The translations under genes were made by a program, and so were the position numbers. A model generated the notes under the pieces. It made no database searches. It was not told the origin of the DNA and was given only the letters and a program-made list of their open reading frames with translations. Of a DNA stretch of 27,922 bases, positions 9,199 to 19,214 are shown one piece after another. Numbering within the stretch: the stretch's first letter is position 1; each line of letters opens with the position of its first letter. Origin of the DNA: Schoenoplectus triqueter (Eukaryota; Streptophyta; Magnoliopsida; Poales; Cyperaceae); contig CAXKVV010000211.1 in NCBI GenBank assembly GCA_964058805.1, positions 1 to 27,922 on the forward strand, in the 5' to 3' direction.

Positions 9199-9979
9199 TC
9201 TAAAAAAAGTTATATATTAAATAAATTAAATATCAACCATTATTAAATTTTATTGTAAAAAGGAATACTATGCATTATACAACCTTACTCAGAAAAGAAA
9301 AAATATATATTATGTACATTATTTTTTTTAAACATTGAATTAATTTTGTTTATCAATTTACGAGACTTTATAATTGATTTAGATATAAATTATATCTAAG
9401 TAAACTATATTACTTTTTATAATAAAATCAATGTTATATATAGATATAAACTATTATTAAGTTTTATTTTTAAAAAAATTGCACATTATACGATCTTACT
9501 CAAAAAAATAAATTAATTATATTTTATACATATTAATTAATAAATTAAATTTTATTTAAAAATTTAAAAGTTTTTGTGATTGATTTAAATATCAATTATA
9601 TTAAGTAAAATATATCATTTAATTATAATAAAAATAATGCATATAAATGTTTTTGAAATTAAGAGAGTCCGAACAATGGAGGATTCTATGCTAGACATAA
9701 AAGGACACATCATTTTGTATATTTTTAAAGAATTAGGCATTAAACTCCTGAACATAATAATAATAATTTTGGGCATCGACATATTTCATACATATCTGGC
9801 ATAATTTTAAGCATAGACATCTTTCAAACATTTTTCTTTGAGATTTGATATTTCGTTTGATTTTCATAGGTTTGACACTCTACCAAGGGATGCAGGTTCA
9901 AATCTGAAATCTCTTTGGAAGCCCTATTTTTTTTTCTAGCAATATTATTTCTGCTTTCGCATGAACAAATAGTATATCA
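9199..9979. repeat. AT-rich spacer with a diverged ~210-bp direct repeat
   Basis: Two diverged copies begin near 9271 (TGCATTATACAACCTTACTC) and 9480 (TGCACATTATACGATCTTAC) and carry similar downstream words (TTGATTTAGATAT versus TTGATTTAAATAT). The rest up to the peroxidase upstream region is unique. A tRNA B-box-like GGTTCAAATC lies at 9895-9904, without a matching A box. No gene is seen. Confidence 0.5.
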
Positions 9980-10309
9980 ACGAGAAACCATTAGTTCAAA
10001 CCGGGTGGTTTTTCTGGACTTCACCGTCTACAAAAATATAAATACAAGACGTTAGCTAGAAGACAATTTGGGCTAAAATTGCAGGAAGACAAATTTGGCA
10101 TTATAAAATTACATAAGACAATATAGAAACAATATCCTAAAAACACCTATTAGATGAAAGATATTATTTGCACAATCACAAGTTCCTATAGGTTCCTTGA
10201 CATGTAAATTAATTAACAGAAAAACAGACAGCGCATTTAACAATAATTTGCAATAATTTGCCTACAATATAACATTAAGCTAAATTATTTGAAAGAAAAA
10301 GAACATTAC

Positions 10310-10571
10310 TTCATTTTGACCAAGATAGTAGAGAGAGGAATGAAGACGTGCATGGTTGGTTGTCACCTTATTGACTATTCAGCAATGTGCCAATGTATAC
10401 CTATTTCAAAACAATGAGCAGGTATGTGAAAACCACACGGCCGTGCTACAATTGTCAGCACTATATAAGCACACCATCGCATGCATTGACACACACCACA
10501 TTTATATTTAGATCTACTCGTTTGCAACAGAGAGCTCCATTACCACTGGGTGTAGAGGAAACTAAGTAATT
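10310..10571 (+). promoter_or_regulatory. promoter and 5' leader of peroxidase gene 1
   Basis: A TATA box TATATAA lies at 10462-10468, about 110 bp before the ATG and preceded by ATTGTCAGCAC. The same TATA context recurs in unit C (16737-16743) and unit D (19692-19698). Further up, TTTTGACCAA (near 10315) is a W-box-like TTGACC site, and GAAGACGTGCATGG carries an ACGTG core; both are kept in unit D. A CACACGGCCGTG palindromic stretch occurs near 10434. I infer WRKY- or ACGTG-type inputs; this is not shown by the sequence. Confidence 0.7.
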
Positions 10572-12053
10572 ATGAAGGTACTCAATTTGTTCGTCTTAGT
10601 TTCCCTCGTAGCGGCAGCAACCGCAGAGTGCCCTTTTTCTGGTGGCGGAGGAAATGCACCACCAACAAATAATGGAGCTCCTCCACCTCCATACAGTATG
10701 ATCCCGGCTGCACCACCGACAACCACTGAATCCCCATCATCTCCTCCTACGTATGGACCTACACTTCCTCCTGCATCCGAGCTTACACCCAGCCCTGCAC
10801 CGTCACAGAAGAACAAAACGGATAAATTGAGTACTGACTACTACGCCAACATATGTCCGAATCTCGAAAGCCTTGTTCAAGGCGCCGTAAGTGGGATGAT
10901 GGCCACATCACCTATAGCCGCAGCAGCCACATTGCGCCTCTTCTTTCATGATTGTTTTGTTACGGTATGTACCTTCTATTGTTTCATTTCTTCATATTTG
11001 TATTCAAAAGATAAGGGTTTTAGTGTTCTCACTATAGCAAGTTAGTATCATTTGTTGCTTATATCAATTTGGTGTATCCTTTGTGTTTCTCGCTATAGGG
11101 ATGTGATGCTTCAATAATGATCACAAATCCAAATAACGATGATGAGCGTCACAATGGCGAGAACGTGTTCCTAAGAGCAGATGGGTATACCACAATCATT
11201 CAAGCCAAGGCTGCAGTAGATGCCGATCCACAATGCACAAACAAGGTATCCTGTGCGGATATCCTGGCCCTGGCTGCAAGAGATGCTGTTGTTTTGGTAA
11301 TGTTGATTAATTAAACATGAATGAATGACCTAACTAAGCAATGCTTTTATCTTTTGGATTAACATGTGAGATTAACTTGTTTGGCTTTGTGTGGCAGAGT
11401 GGTGGCCCGACATGGAAAGTGGAGCTTGGAAGGTACGATGCACTGGTGTCAAGAGCAAGTGATGTCGATCTTCCTCTGGCAACTGAAGATGTGCCCGGAC
11501 TAATGAAGAGGTTCTCTGCCCAAGGATTCAGCGTAACTGATTTAGTTGCACTCTCAGGTTGAATATATTTTATCTTTATGAATCTATTATTATCAACAAA
11601 CTACTACTGAAAAAACCTTGGAAGCAAAGAACTACTACTTAAAACATTTTTCATCCATATATAGGTGGCCACACACTTGGTGCTACCAGCTGCTTCTTTG
11701 TCAACCCCCGTCTTTATCCCACCGTCGATGCATTCTTAGACCCTGGCTTTGCAAGCCAGCTTCAAGGCACATGTCCTTCAGCTATGAACCCAAATGCTTT
11801 TGTGTTCTTTGATCAATCCGTGACAACTTTCGACAATAACTATTTTTTGATGCTTCAACAAAAGAAGGGTGTCCTCTTCTCAGATAGTGCCTTGTATTTT
11901 GATTCTAGTTCACAGGGAATCGTGGATAAATTCGCAGGTGACCAAAATGCATTTTTCAAAGCTTTTGTTGACTCCATGGTGACACTTGGAAGGCTGGGCC
12001 TCAAAACTGCCGCCGATGGTGAAATCCGTAAAAATTGTGTCCTTCCTAATTAA
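10572..12053 (+). CDS. class III secretory peroxidase with proline-rich N-terminal extension (gene 1)
   Basis: Heme peroxidase (EC 1.11.1.7) predicted to oxidise phenolic or wall substrates with H2O2 in the apoplast. Exons are 10572-10964, 11099-11296, 11398-11557 and 11665-12053, all with GT-AG introns at positions usual for the family, giving 379 aa. Residues 1-18 form a signal peptide (cleavage after ATA). Residues 19-84 are rich in Pro, Ser, Thr and Ala (APPPPYS, LPPASELTPSPAPS) and contain an NKT sequon at 81-83. The peroxidase domain starts near 87. Visible key residues are Arg122 and distal His126 (LRLFFHDCFV), GCDAS at 132-136, Glu147 and Asn153, Pro223, proximal His253 (ALSGGHTLG) and Asp324. 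The eight canonical cysteines are 95, 128, 133, 177, 183, 260, 287 and 375; Cys20 is extra. The KAAVDADPQC and VELGR segments resemble the Arabidopsis Prx16/45/73-type clade. The usual family length is near 320-350 aa, so the extension is the oddity. Confidence 0.95.
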
Positions 12054-12184
12054 ATAGAGCTTGTACTGCATTTTTTTACATTTGTTTGTTTACTGTTTAC
12101 TTTTCTATTTTTCCACTATTTTCGTCGGGGACTATAATTTTGCTACTTTTTGTTTCAATTAATGTAACAATTAAGGATTTATAC

Positions 12185-12190
12185 AATAAA
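12185..12190 (+). terminator. polyadenylation signal of gene 1
   Basis: AATAAA lies about 130 bp after the stop codon, in a T-rich 3' flank with TTTGTTT and TTTTTGTTTC stretches. The identical signal occurs in gene 2. The actual cleavage site is not visible. Confidence 0.55.
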
Positions 12191-14056
12191 TCTGATACAT
12201 CGGACCTTTTATTTCAAGAACCAAATGTTCTACGACTCGTCCTTAAATCAGTGGTAGATAATGTTGTTTTGGAGAACCAAACATTCAATTATCAATGCAT
12301 ATATTATATAGGATCAATTCTTCAATGAGGACTGATTTTTTTTAATCGTCGGATGGTGTAATCTGAACTGGAGCCGGTCACCAAGGGAAACAACCGGTTT
12401 TCAAGTGGGAAGCAGTCGGTCACCAAAATAAAATAAAAAAAAGTCAATTTCGTCTATTGCAAAATATCAAAGAGCCATCTCTCCGAACTCAAAACATAGT
12501 GCATAATGTTAAACTTTGTCAATTTTAAGATCTTTATTGATATTGTATTTAGGGGAAGTTGATGCACACTTTATTCTTTTGTTTTTTCAATGATGATATC
12601 TTCCATTTGAATTTTCTTATATGGTTTTAACAAGACAATATGTAATTGCATACTATAATAAGGGTGAAGATTTATTAATTTGTATCTATTTCATTTAATA
12701 TTAATCCACATCCGAATCTAAATATGAAAATAAAAATAGATATGAATATAATTTGGCCATTAATCATATGTATTCAATTTGTTTGTTTTCCCAACGTGTC
12801 TAATATTTTCTTCATATACTAATTGATTTATTCAAATATATGAAGAATTCATAAGCTAAATATTTAATCAAAATAAATTATTCGGGCTTTGTCGGTATCT
12901 CGTTTAGCTATCCATAAATTCCTTATTTGTGTGTACATATTCAAATACAGCTTTTTTAATTATGAAAAGAAGGTACAATGAATTAAATACAAAGCATTTA
13001 AAGAAAAAAAATGAAAGCTTTCAATATTTGCAAAGGATCATCAATTCTCTGATAATTTTTTTTTATCAAAATCAATTCTCTGATAAATTCACCATAAATT
13101 GCATAAATATGCCAGATGATAAAAGTGTAAATAAATACACAATATATTTGAGAACTCTAGGAAAAAATGAAGTTTTTTTAGACACACCAGTTGCTATGAA
13201 ATATGTATGGTAGATCAGTAGAATCAATTTAGATTGATTTCAACATATTTATGAGGAAATTTACTTCATTTTCTCTAATACAAAATTATAAACTATACAT
13301 GAAAATAGTGCTTGATATCTAAAATATCAAGTTATATATATCTTATACAATATATTATAACAATCTGCTATTAGATAATGGGTGATGCTATCTACATCAA
13401 AATTTTGTTGCGTACACCAAATAATTTTTTATCCTGAAATGTTGTATCACTTCTAACTAAATCTGAGAAACATTTGTTGTGTTATGCTCTTGTATTGTTT
13501 GACTGATAAATTTCTTTTCATTTATTTGAATACGACCTGAATTATTTTATCTTTTATCTCTATCTCTATCTTATAACGATCCAGATTTTTTGTTGACTTT
13601 TTAGAGCTAACATCAGTCGTTGGATTGATTTATTCATCAAATAGTGTTATTATCTTTATGATCATTTGTGTTGAAGTTATAATTTTCTCTCAAATTTGTT
13701 TGTTACATAAAATACTGCATAATTTAGGAGTATAATTGCTCATTTATTTTTTCTTTGATTGACATTAATTATGAATTTTAACTTTTTTGAATTCTGAATG
13801 TCAACTTTTTTCTATTTATTTTACATTATGATTGAAATTTACATTAATTACTAAATTATCTTCATTTTTATTTTCTTTTTTTCACATGAAGATATTATTT
13901 TTTATATTTTTAAAAGATATCACCATAGCAATGCACGGACAAAATATTAGTAAAAATATAATATATTTTTTCTGGATCATTAATATTTATCCTGTTTTGC
14001 TTCTTGATTTCCCTTTTAAGCATTAATAACCGGAGAGAAAAAAATATGGATGATAA
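12191..14056. other. 3' flank of gene 1, AT-rich, no supported gene
   Basis: This stretch pairs with 21434-21730 and 23107-24720 in the second unit. A 94-codon + strand frame (12929-13213) has a counterpart at 23549-23797 whose frame ends early after an indel, so it is not under coding constraint. Near 13919-13952 there is an ATAGCAATGCACGGAC...ATTAGT stretch resembling a degraded transposon end. No RNA gene is seen. Confidence 0.5.
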
Positions 14057-14064
14057 CTAGAGAA

Positions 14065-14806
14065 TAGAGGCGGCAAAATCTGACCCGACCCGAAAAAACC
14101 CATCCGACCCGTCTGGATCGGAACCCAATCCGATTCGATTTTTTTAAAAAGTCTAATTGATCTGAACCCGACCCGAGACGATCCGAAACCCGAGATAACG
14201 CGAGATTAAAGTGTTCGAGACCCGACCCGACTTGATCTAAACCCGAACGACCCGAAACCTGAGATGACACAAGATCAGACTACCCGAAATTCGACCCGAA
14301 CCGAAACAACCTGAAACTCGAGACAGCCCGAAATTAGACTACTCGAAATCTGACTCGACCCGAAACCGAACGACCCGAAACCCGAGACAACCCAAAATTA
14401 GACGACTCAAAATCTGACCCGATCTGAACCCGAACGATCCGAAACCCGAGATGACCCGAGATCAGTCGATCTGAAATCCGACCCGACCCGATTTTAAAAG
14501 ATTTAAATATAATTGAACTATAATTATGTATTGTATATTTATTTCATTTACAATTTTTTATTTTATTACTTTTATTGTGTATTTTAATTAAATTAACTGA
14601 AACAAAAGTTTTAAAGTCCAACGACCCGAAATTCAATCCGACCCAAAATTTGACCCGACCCCGAAATAAAACATGACAAAAAAGAATCCGACCCGGCCCG
14701 ACCCAAAACTACCCGACTCGACCCGGACCCAAATGACCCGAAACCCGAAATAATCTAAGTTCAACCCGGACCACATCAACCGGAACCCAACCTGTGACCT
14801 CATTAT
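14065..14806. mobile_element. CCCGA-rich hAT-type MITE, right end deleted (copy 1)
   Basis: It begins TAGAGGCGGCAA at 14065, after CTAGAGAA (14057-14064), which matches the target duplication of the complete copy at 24729. The interior is a dense, irregular array of ACCCGA, CCCGAAAC and GAGACGACC words interrupted by an AT-rich block (about 14500-14610). The right terminus is missing: at 14806 the sequence jumps to flank (CATTATATAGAC) that lies about 135 bp beyond the element in copy 2. Minus-strand frames rich in SG, GR and VG here are artefacts of the CCCGA repeats. Confidence 0.8.
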
Positions 14807-14965
14807 ATAGACATTAAATGTTGTGATTTCTAAATTCACACCCAAGTTTTTTATTGGACTCGTGATTGTTTAGTCACGGAGACATATGTCAATTGTCAAA
14901 CAACATATCTATATCTTTTTTCATGAATTATTTTTACTTTTTAACAACATATCTATATTCATAAG

Positions 14966-15194
14966 CAGGGGCGGACCTATGCATAGGCAAGCTTCGACCG
15001 GTGTCCGAATTTGATTTTCTAAAATATATATAAAATAGGAAAAATTTTATTTTGAATCAAAAAATTATAATTCAAAATTATATGAGTGACTAAACTTAAT
15101 TAAACAATTATACATTTCATATCTAATTTTTGAAAATTTAATATCAGATCATATAATATGCTCACACTTATTAAGAAAATTGGATCCGCCGCTG
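14966..15194. mobile_element. short hAT-type MITE, 229 bp
   Basis: The ends CAGGGGCGGACC and GGATCCGCCGCTG are imperfect inverted repeats of the common plant CAGGGGCGGA type. Flanks TTCATAAG (14958-14965) and TCCATAAG (15195-15202) form an 8-bp target duplication with one mismatch. The interior is AT-rich with no coding capacity. Confidence 0.85.
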
Positions 15195-15202
15195 TCCATA
15201 AG

Positions 15203-15780
15203 CCGCCGGCCTAGAAAATAATGAGAAGGCCAAGCCGAAGTGTTAGTCCCAACTTACAAGAGAGGGAGTTTCTTGTCTCTTCTTTAGTTTACAGCACGCA
15301 GAAAACAGGAACCGCTCTGGCTCTCAGCCCCGCAGAAATCAGAGAAAGAGAGCGAGAGATGAGGAAGAAGAGGATATAGAAGTCAGAAGTGGGCGGATGA
15401 TGCAACCCCAGCCACGTAGGTGTGTGGTTCTCTCCCTTTAAGGTAATTCTCGTTTCTCTTGTGGAGTCCACCAGTGTGGCGATGACAGCTGTGTGGATTT
15501 ACTATTAGTTTTTGTGAGATGTAGAAATAATATTCTTGGGAATCCTTTGCGGGATGTAAAGATGGTAACAGACTTGATTCGTTGGTGTCTTGGTGAACCT
15601 CCATGATTGTTGAGGAATGAGGATGGTGGTAGTGGGACCACTGCACGTGTGGTGCAGGGATGACAAGATCACTACTCGAGGTTTTCTCGTATGATGGTTT
15701 CTTCGTAAAACAAAAATCTGATTAGTTTCTCTTTCTCTGCATTGCATATCTCACTGCATTGTACACTTTCAGCACACAAG
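15203..15780. other. GC-richer island, possible transcribed leader or gene fragment
   Basis: About 500 bp stands out from the AT-rich surroundings. On the + strand, 15240-15380 resembles a plant 5' leader (purine-rich GAGAGGGAG, then AGAGAAAGAGAGCGAGAG before an ATG with a 6-codon frame). A donor-like AAG|GTAATT occurs near 15440. On the minus strand there are overlapping frames of 60-87 codons without recognisable domains. I cannot assign a gene. It could be a non-coding RNA, the first exon of a gene broken by transposons, or a captured fragment. Confidence 0.3.
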
Positions 15781-16005
15781 AAGTTCGATGAAATGTTTTA
15801 ATAAAATTATTTTGTGTTTTTCGAGTACCCAACAAAAGAAATCATTAATAATGAGTCCCAATCCAATTATTGTGTTGCCATATTCATGTAATTAAATTGG
15901 GATGACATAAAGAATAATACACAATTTTGATAAAAAAAAGAAATAAAATACGTCATTAATAAATATAAATATGAAAATCAAGTGTCTGTTAACTTTGATC
16001 AATTT
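15781..16005. other. AT-rich spacer
   Basis: No gene or repeat recognised between the GC-richer island and the unit C upstream block. Confidence 0.4.
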
Positions 16006-16800
16006 GTGTGCTGTCGGATCAGTCGAGTCACAGTTACCTTGAGGATAAAAATTACCACGAAGGCAAAACAGTTATGGACAGAATTAGATGGATTTAATGG
16101 GGTTCAATGCTCCTCATTTTTTTTTCCAAACTTCACAAATATATGTGGGAAGTTTTACATTACAGAAATATTTTCTTAAAAAAATTATATTTGACCCCTG
16201 TAAATATGTAATAGTCAATTGTTAAAAGATATACATTGAGAATACCAATAGTTTAAACCAGTTGCTTCCCTGGACTTCACCATTTACTCAAATATAAAAA
16301 TAAGAGGCTTTCAAGAAAACAATTCTGGTACTAAATTTGTAGAAATTTGCAGGAAGTCAAAGAAGAACATAAGACTAACAAATAATATGCTAAATTCTAA
16401 TAGCACTTACTATCTGAATGATAATAAATTATTAACTATATAGTCAGAAGTCCTGATAGAATGCTTAACAATATATATATGTATATAAAGACAGACAGCT
16501 GGTGCAAGTGAACTTGCAATAGAGGATTTCTGTCGGTAGCTCGAATATAATATAATGCCTATTTGAGGAAAGATTAGTATTTGCCAAAATTTTAGAACAA
16601 GGAATGAAATTATGGAAACGTGCCTGGATGTCACCTTATTGAGTATTAATAATTAAGCAACTACTTATCTTACAACAAAAACCATGTGAAGGTACGTGAG
16701 AACCACACGATAATTAATATCTCCACTTGTCAGCACTATATAAACGCACAATTGCATCCATTGATACACACAACAATACAACAACAAATCATTTAATTCT
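16006..16800 (+). promoter_or_regulatory. peroxidase promoter of the broken unit C
   Basis: The first 579 bases align with the orphan block 3746-4336. The rest aligns with the promoters of genes 1 and 2: TGTCACCTTATTGA, GTGAGAACCACACG, then CTTGTCAGCACTATATAA with the TATA box at 16737-16743. The 5' leader then reads ACACACAACAATACAACAAC before it is interrupted. The promoter looks structurally intact but now sits directly upstream of an LTR element, so any transcript would start into retroelement sequence. Confidence 0.75.
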
Positions 16801-16830
16801 AAATAAATTGGATGGATTAAAATAAAATAC

Positions 16831-17119
16831 CGTTGGGTATTAAACTTAATTAAATTAGTGAAATAGCCAAGTATGTTATTAAGTGTATTTGATACGCTCT
16901 AGATGAAATTAATTGGTCAGGTTTCAATGGATGTCTTGGATAGTGCAAGTCATGCACCTAGATTATTGTAGAATTAATAAGTATTAAGTATGTTTAGGTA
17001 GACAAAGTGTTATGTAAGAGACTATATATAGAGAGGTGCTTATGTGTGTAAAACAACAAGTAAAAAGAAAATTATATGTTGAGTTTAGATTAATTTTTAC
17101 AAAAAAATTATACTTTTCA
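16831..17119 (+). repeat. 5' LTR of element 2
   Basis: It pairs with 18041-18331. It includes GAGACTATATATAG (a TATA-like stretch) and ends directly before the primer binding site. Confidence 0.9.
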
Positions 17120-18040
17120 TTTGGTATCAGAGCATCAGTCGATCAAGAGAGATCTGCCATGGTGAAGATAAAGAAAAAAAATATGGTAAGTCTCGATGTT
17201 TTTTTTAAAAAAAATTTAAGTGTTAAGAGTGTTTTCTGAGTTTATTTTAGTATATGAGTGTTTCTATGTTGTTAGGAGCATTAAAAAAAAGTAAAAATAA
17301 TGAGTGAAAAAAAATTGAATCTTCTTATTTTGTTTTTTTTTTGTGAGAAAAAAGTGTCGGAATAATGTAAAAAATATCATGTATTAATTTTTTGTTAAAA
17401 AAACAAGAAAAAAATGTTTTTTATGGTGTTTTTTTCGTGAAAATAGTTTTAGAGATCTTATAAGAAAAAAAGGAAAATTTATCAATGATGAGAGTTTTGT
17501 ATCTAGCAGCGAATATTACAAAAACATGGTGAAGTCTTTCCAGTGATTTTCGAAGAATCGGTGAGTGAAGCCGGCGTAAACAATAACTCATGATAGTATG
17601 TGCAATGAGTGTCAGGATAAGAGAACTAGCAATTTCATGAGATATTTTGTTGGAGGTGTGCAAACACCATGAGAAGATGTGGCGTGCAGTCACATGAAAA
17701 AATGCGGTGTGGAGCCGCGGTGTGAATGTGAATCTCACATATGCATGACCTGAATAGTCAGTCAATTGGATGGCATATGAGATGAAACCACGACTGATTT
17801 TTTTGTGTTTTCTAGCTCAATGAATCAAGAAGAAACCGTCAATGAATGACATTTCTATTCGCTGCGAGTTATGAAGAAGTACAATGATGATATGAAGATA
17901 AATTAATAAGAAAGACAAGTGTTAAGTTCATAAAAAATGACAAGAGAGAATAACTATAGTTGAGGAGATTGAAAAACCACCACAATTGACACTAATGAGG
18001 AAAAATATAAGTTCTTAAAATTAAGTTTATGGGGGAGTTT

Positions 18041-18331
18041 TGTTGGGTATTAAACTTAATTAAATTAGTGAAATAGTCAAAGTATGTTATTAAGTGTATT
18101 TGATACTTTCAACATGAAAATAATTAGTTCGGTTTTCAATAGATGTCTTGGATAGTTCAAGTCATGCACCTAGATTATCATAGAATTAATGAATATTAAG
18201 TATGTTTAGCTTGACAAAGTGTTATGTAAGAGACTATATATAATGAGGTGCTTATGTGTGTAAAACAACAAGTAAAAAGAAAATTATATGTTGAGTTTAG
18301 AGTAACTTCTACAGAAATTTTATACTTTTCA
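18041..18331 (+). repeat. 3' LTR of element 2
   Basis: It begins TGTTGGGTATTAAAC after the purine tract and ends ACTTTTCA, matching the 5' LTR with scattered substitutions and small indels. Confidence 0.9.
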
Positions 18332-18558
18332 AATCTAATTCACAATCATAGAGATAAATATCTCAAATATAAAAAATCAATGATAATGATGATGATAATA
18401 ATATACTATTTACTAGTTGTAATAATAACAATAATAATATAAGATAAAACTATTAGTAATAGTAATAGTAATATAATAATACTAATAGTAATAAAAATAT
18501 TCATAATAATAGTCCCAATAATAATAATCAACACCATCCCTAATAATATCTAATCATT
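18332..18558. repeat. AT-rich, trinucleotide-like low-complexity stretch
   Basis: Runs of GATGATGATAATAAT and TAATAGTAATAGTAA fill the gap between the LTR element and the resumed peroxidase leader. They have no counterpart in units B or D, so they are additional inserted or expanded sequence. Confidence 0.65.
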
Positions 18559-18785
18559 GGGAACAAAGCTCCATCATCACCAGGTTACAGAGGAAACTAA
18601 GAAACAATGGAAGATACTAAATTTGTTGTTTTTAGTTTCCCTCATCGTAGCAGCAGCAGCAGAGTGTCATTTTTCAAGTGGCAGAGGAAATGCACCGTCG
18701 ACAGATAATGGAGCTCCTTCACCTCTAGACAGTGGTACATGACCAGCTGCACCACCAATGGCAACTGAATCTTTGGCTGCTGCTC
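18559..18785 (+). pseudogene. truncated peroxidase exon 1 (unit C pseudogene)
   Basis: The leader resumes near 18559 (AAAGCTCCATCATCACCA, ACAGAGGAAACTAAG) and is followed by an ATG at 18607 equivalent to the start of genes 1 and 2. A one-base insertion (ATGG instead of ATG) right after the start shifts the frame. In the correct frame the signal-peptide core LFLVSLIVAAAAEC and GNAPSTDNGAP are still readable, ending at a TGA (18740-18742) within the proline-rich region. Homology to exon 1 fades near 18780, before the catalytic domain, and no downstream exons follow. An accidental upstream ATG at 18557 opens a 61-codon frame through this remnant; I do not regard it as functional. Confidence 0.88.
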
Positions 18786-19214
18786 AATAAATTCTATGTT
18801 TTTTAAAAAAATATGTGAGAGTTTTCTAAGTACTTATTTCAGATTTCTTAAGTATTGGTATACTTGGGCCAAAATGTAAACATTTTCACAGTATTGAGAG
18901 ATACTTTGGGGTGCCAAAATGTTTTTTTTTTTAACTTCTTTAAGTATTTATTTTGGACTTTCTAAGTATTGAGGGTACTCCCAAGTTCGAGCCAAAATTT
19001 AAATATTTTCAAAGCATTGCGGCCAAGATGTAAATATTTTCTAAATGGTTGTGTTACTTGTGTATAGCATTCTTGCGTTGTATAACTTCTGTACGCAGAA
19101 CAAAACCGTCTCAGTTTTAAATCAACTTTATCGCAGTATAATTTAATTCTTGTGCATTGACTAATTTTCATATCAATCAATGTTAATTCGACTTTCACAT
19201 GAACTTTGTCTCAA
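18786..19214. other. spacer after the pseudogene with short degenerate repeats
   Basis: Words such as GCCAAAATGTAAACATTTTC and TCTAAGTATT recur three to four times with variation (18800-19045). No gene is seen. The rest of the unit C gene body is absent here. Confidence 0.45.

Larger units (their letters stand above)
9980..14905 (+). repeat. segmental duplication, copy 1 (peroxidase unit B)
   Basis: This segment aligns with about 19215-25715 through the promoter, gene, 3' flank, a CCCGA-rich MITE and its flank (ATTATATAGACATTA). Copy 2 carries an extra 1.38 kb after the gene. Copy 1 lacks roughly 800 bp present in copy 2 around the right end of the MITE. Identity is nearly complete from codon 90 to the end of the 3' flank near 12486 and lower outside. 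Confidence 0.85.
16831..18331 (+). mobile_element. non-autonomous LTR retrotransposon, plus strand (element 2)
   Basis: LTRs at 16831-17119 and 18041-18331 flank a 921-bp interior. The 3' LTR starts TGTTGGGTATT; the 5' LTR has CGTTGGGTATT, a changed first base. Both end ACTTTTCA. The primer binding site TGGTATCAGAGC is at 17122-17133 and the purine tract ATGGGGGAG precedes the 3' LTR. No gag-pol frame is present. The interior is recognisably homologous to that of element 1 (shared PBS-proximal ATG, AAATATGGTRAGTCTCGATG, the VSSSEYYK region and the GTGTGGAGCC block), although the LTRs differ in length and sequence. Flanks AATAC and AATCT are not a clean target duplication. It lies in the 5' leader of the unit C peroxidase. 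Confidence 0.9.

Noticed and set aside
9885..9910. tRNA or SINE, from the B-box-like GGTTCAAATC
   Set aside because: No A box, no cloverleaf pairing and no poly-A or poly-T tail; likely chance.
12929..13213. 94-codon + strand frame with a counterpart at 23549
   Set aside because: The pair exists only because the whole segment is duplicated. The second copy is interrupted by indels and the composition is that of AT-rich noncoding DNA.
13919..13952. ATAGCAATGCACGGAC...ATTAGT (and ACTAGT at 24609-24614) as a Helitron 3' end
   Set aside because: The ACTAGT end in copy 2 is suggestive, but I find no GC hairpin just before it and no matching TC start, so I could not support an element.
14016..14270. 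minus-strand frames rich in SG, GR and VG (also 14633-14845, 24745-25529)
   Set aside because: They are by-products of the CCCGA-word repeats in two MITEs.
15658..15724. C/D box snoRNA (GGATGAC ... CTGA)
   Set aside because: The C box deviates from RUGAUGA, there is no terminal stem, and no paired guide region can be shown.
18557..18742. 61-codon secreted peptide from the unit C remnant
   Set aside because: The ATG is accidental, the frame begins in former leader sequence and the hydrophobic core is no longer N-terminal; better explained as a pseudogene.
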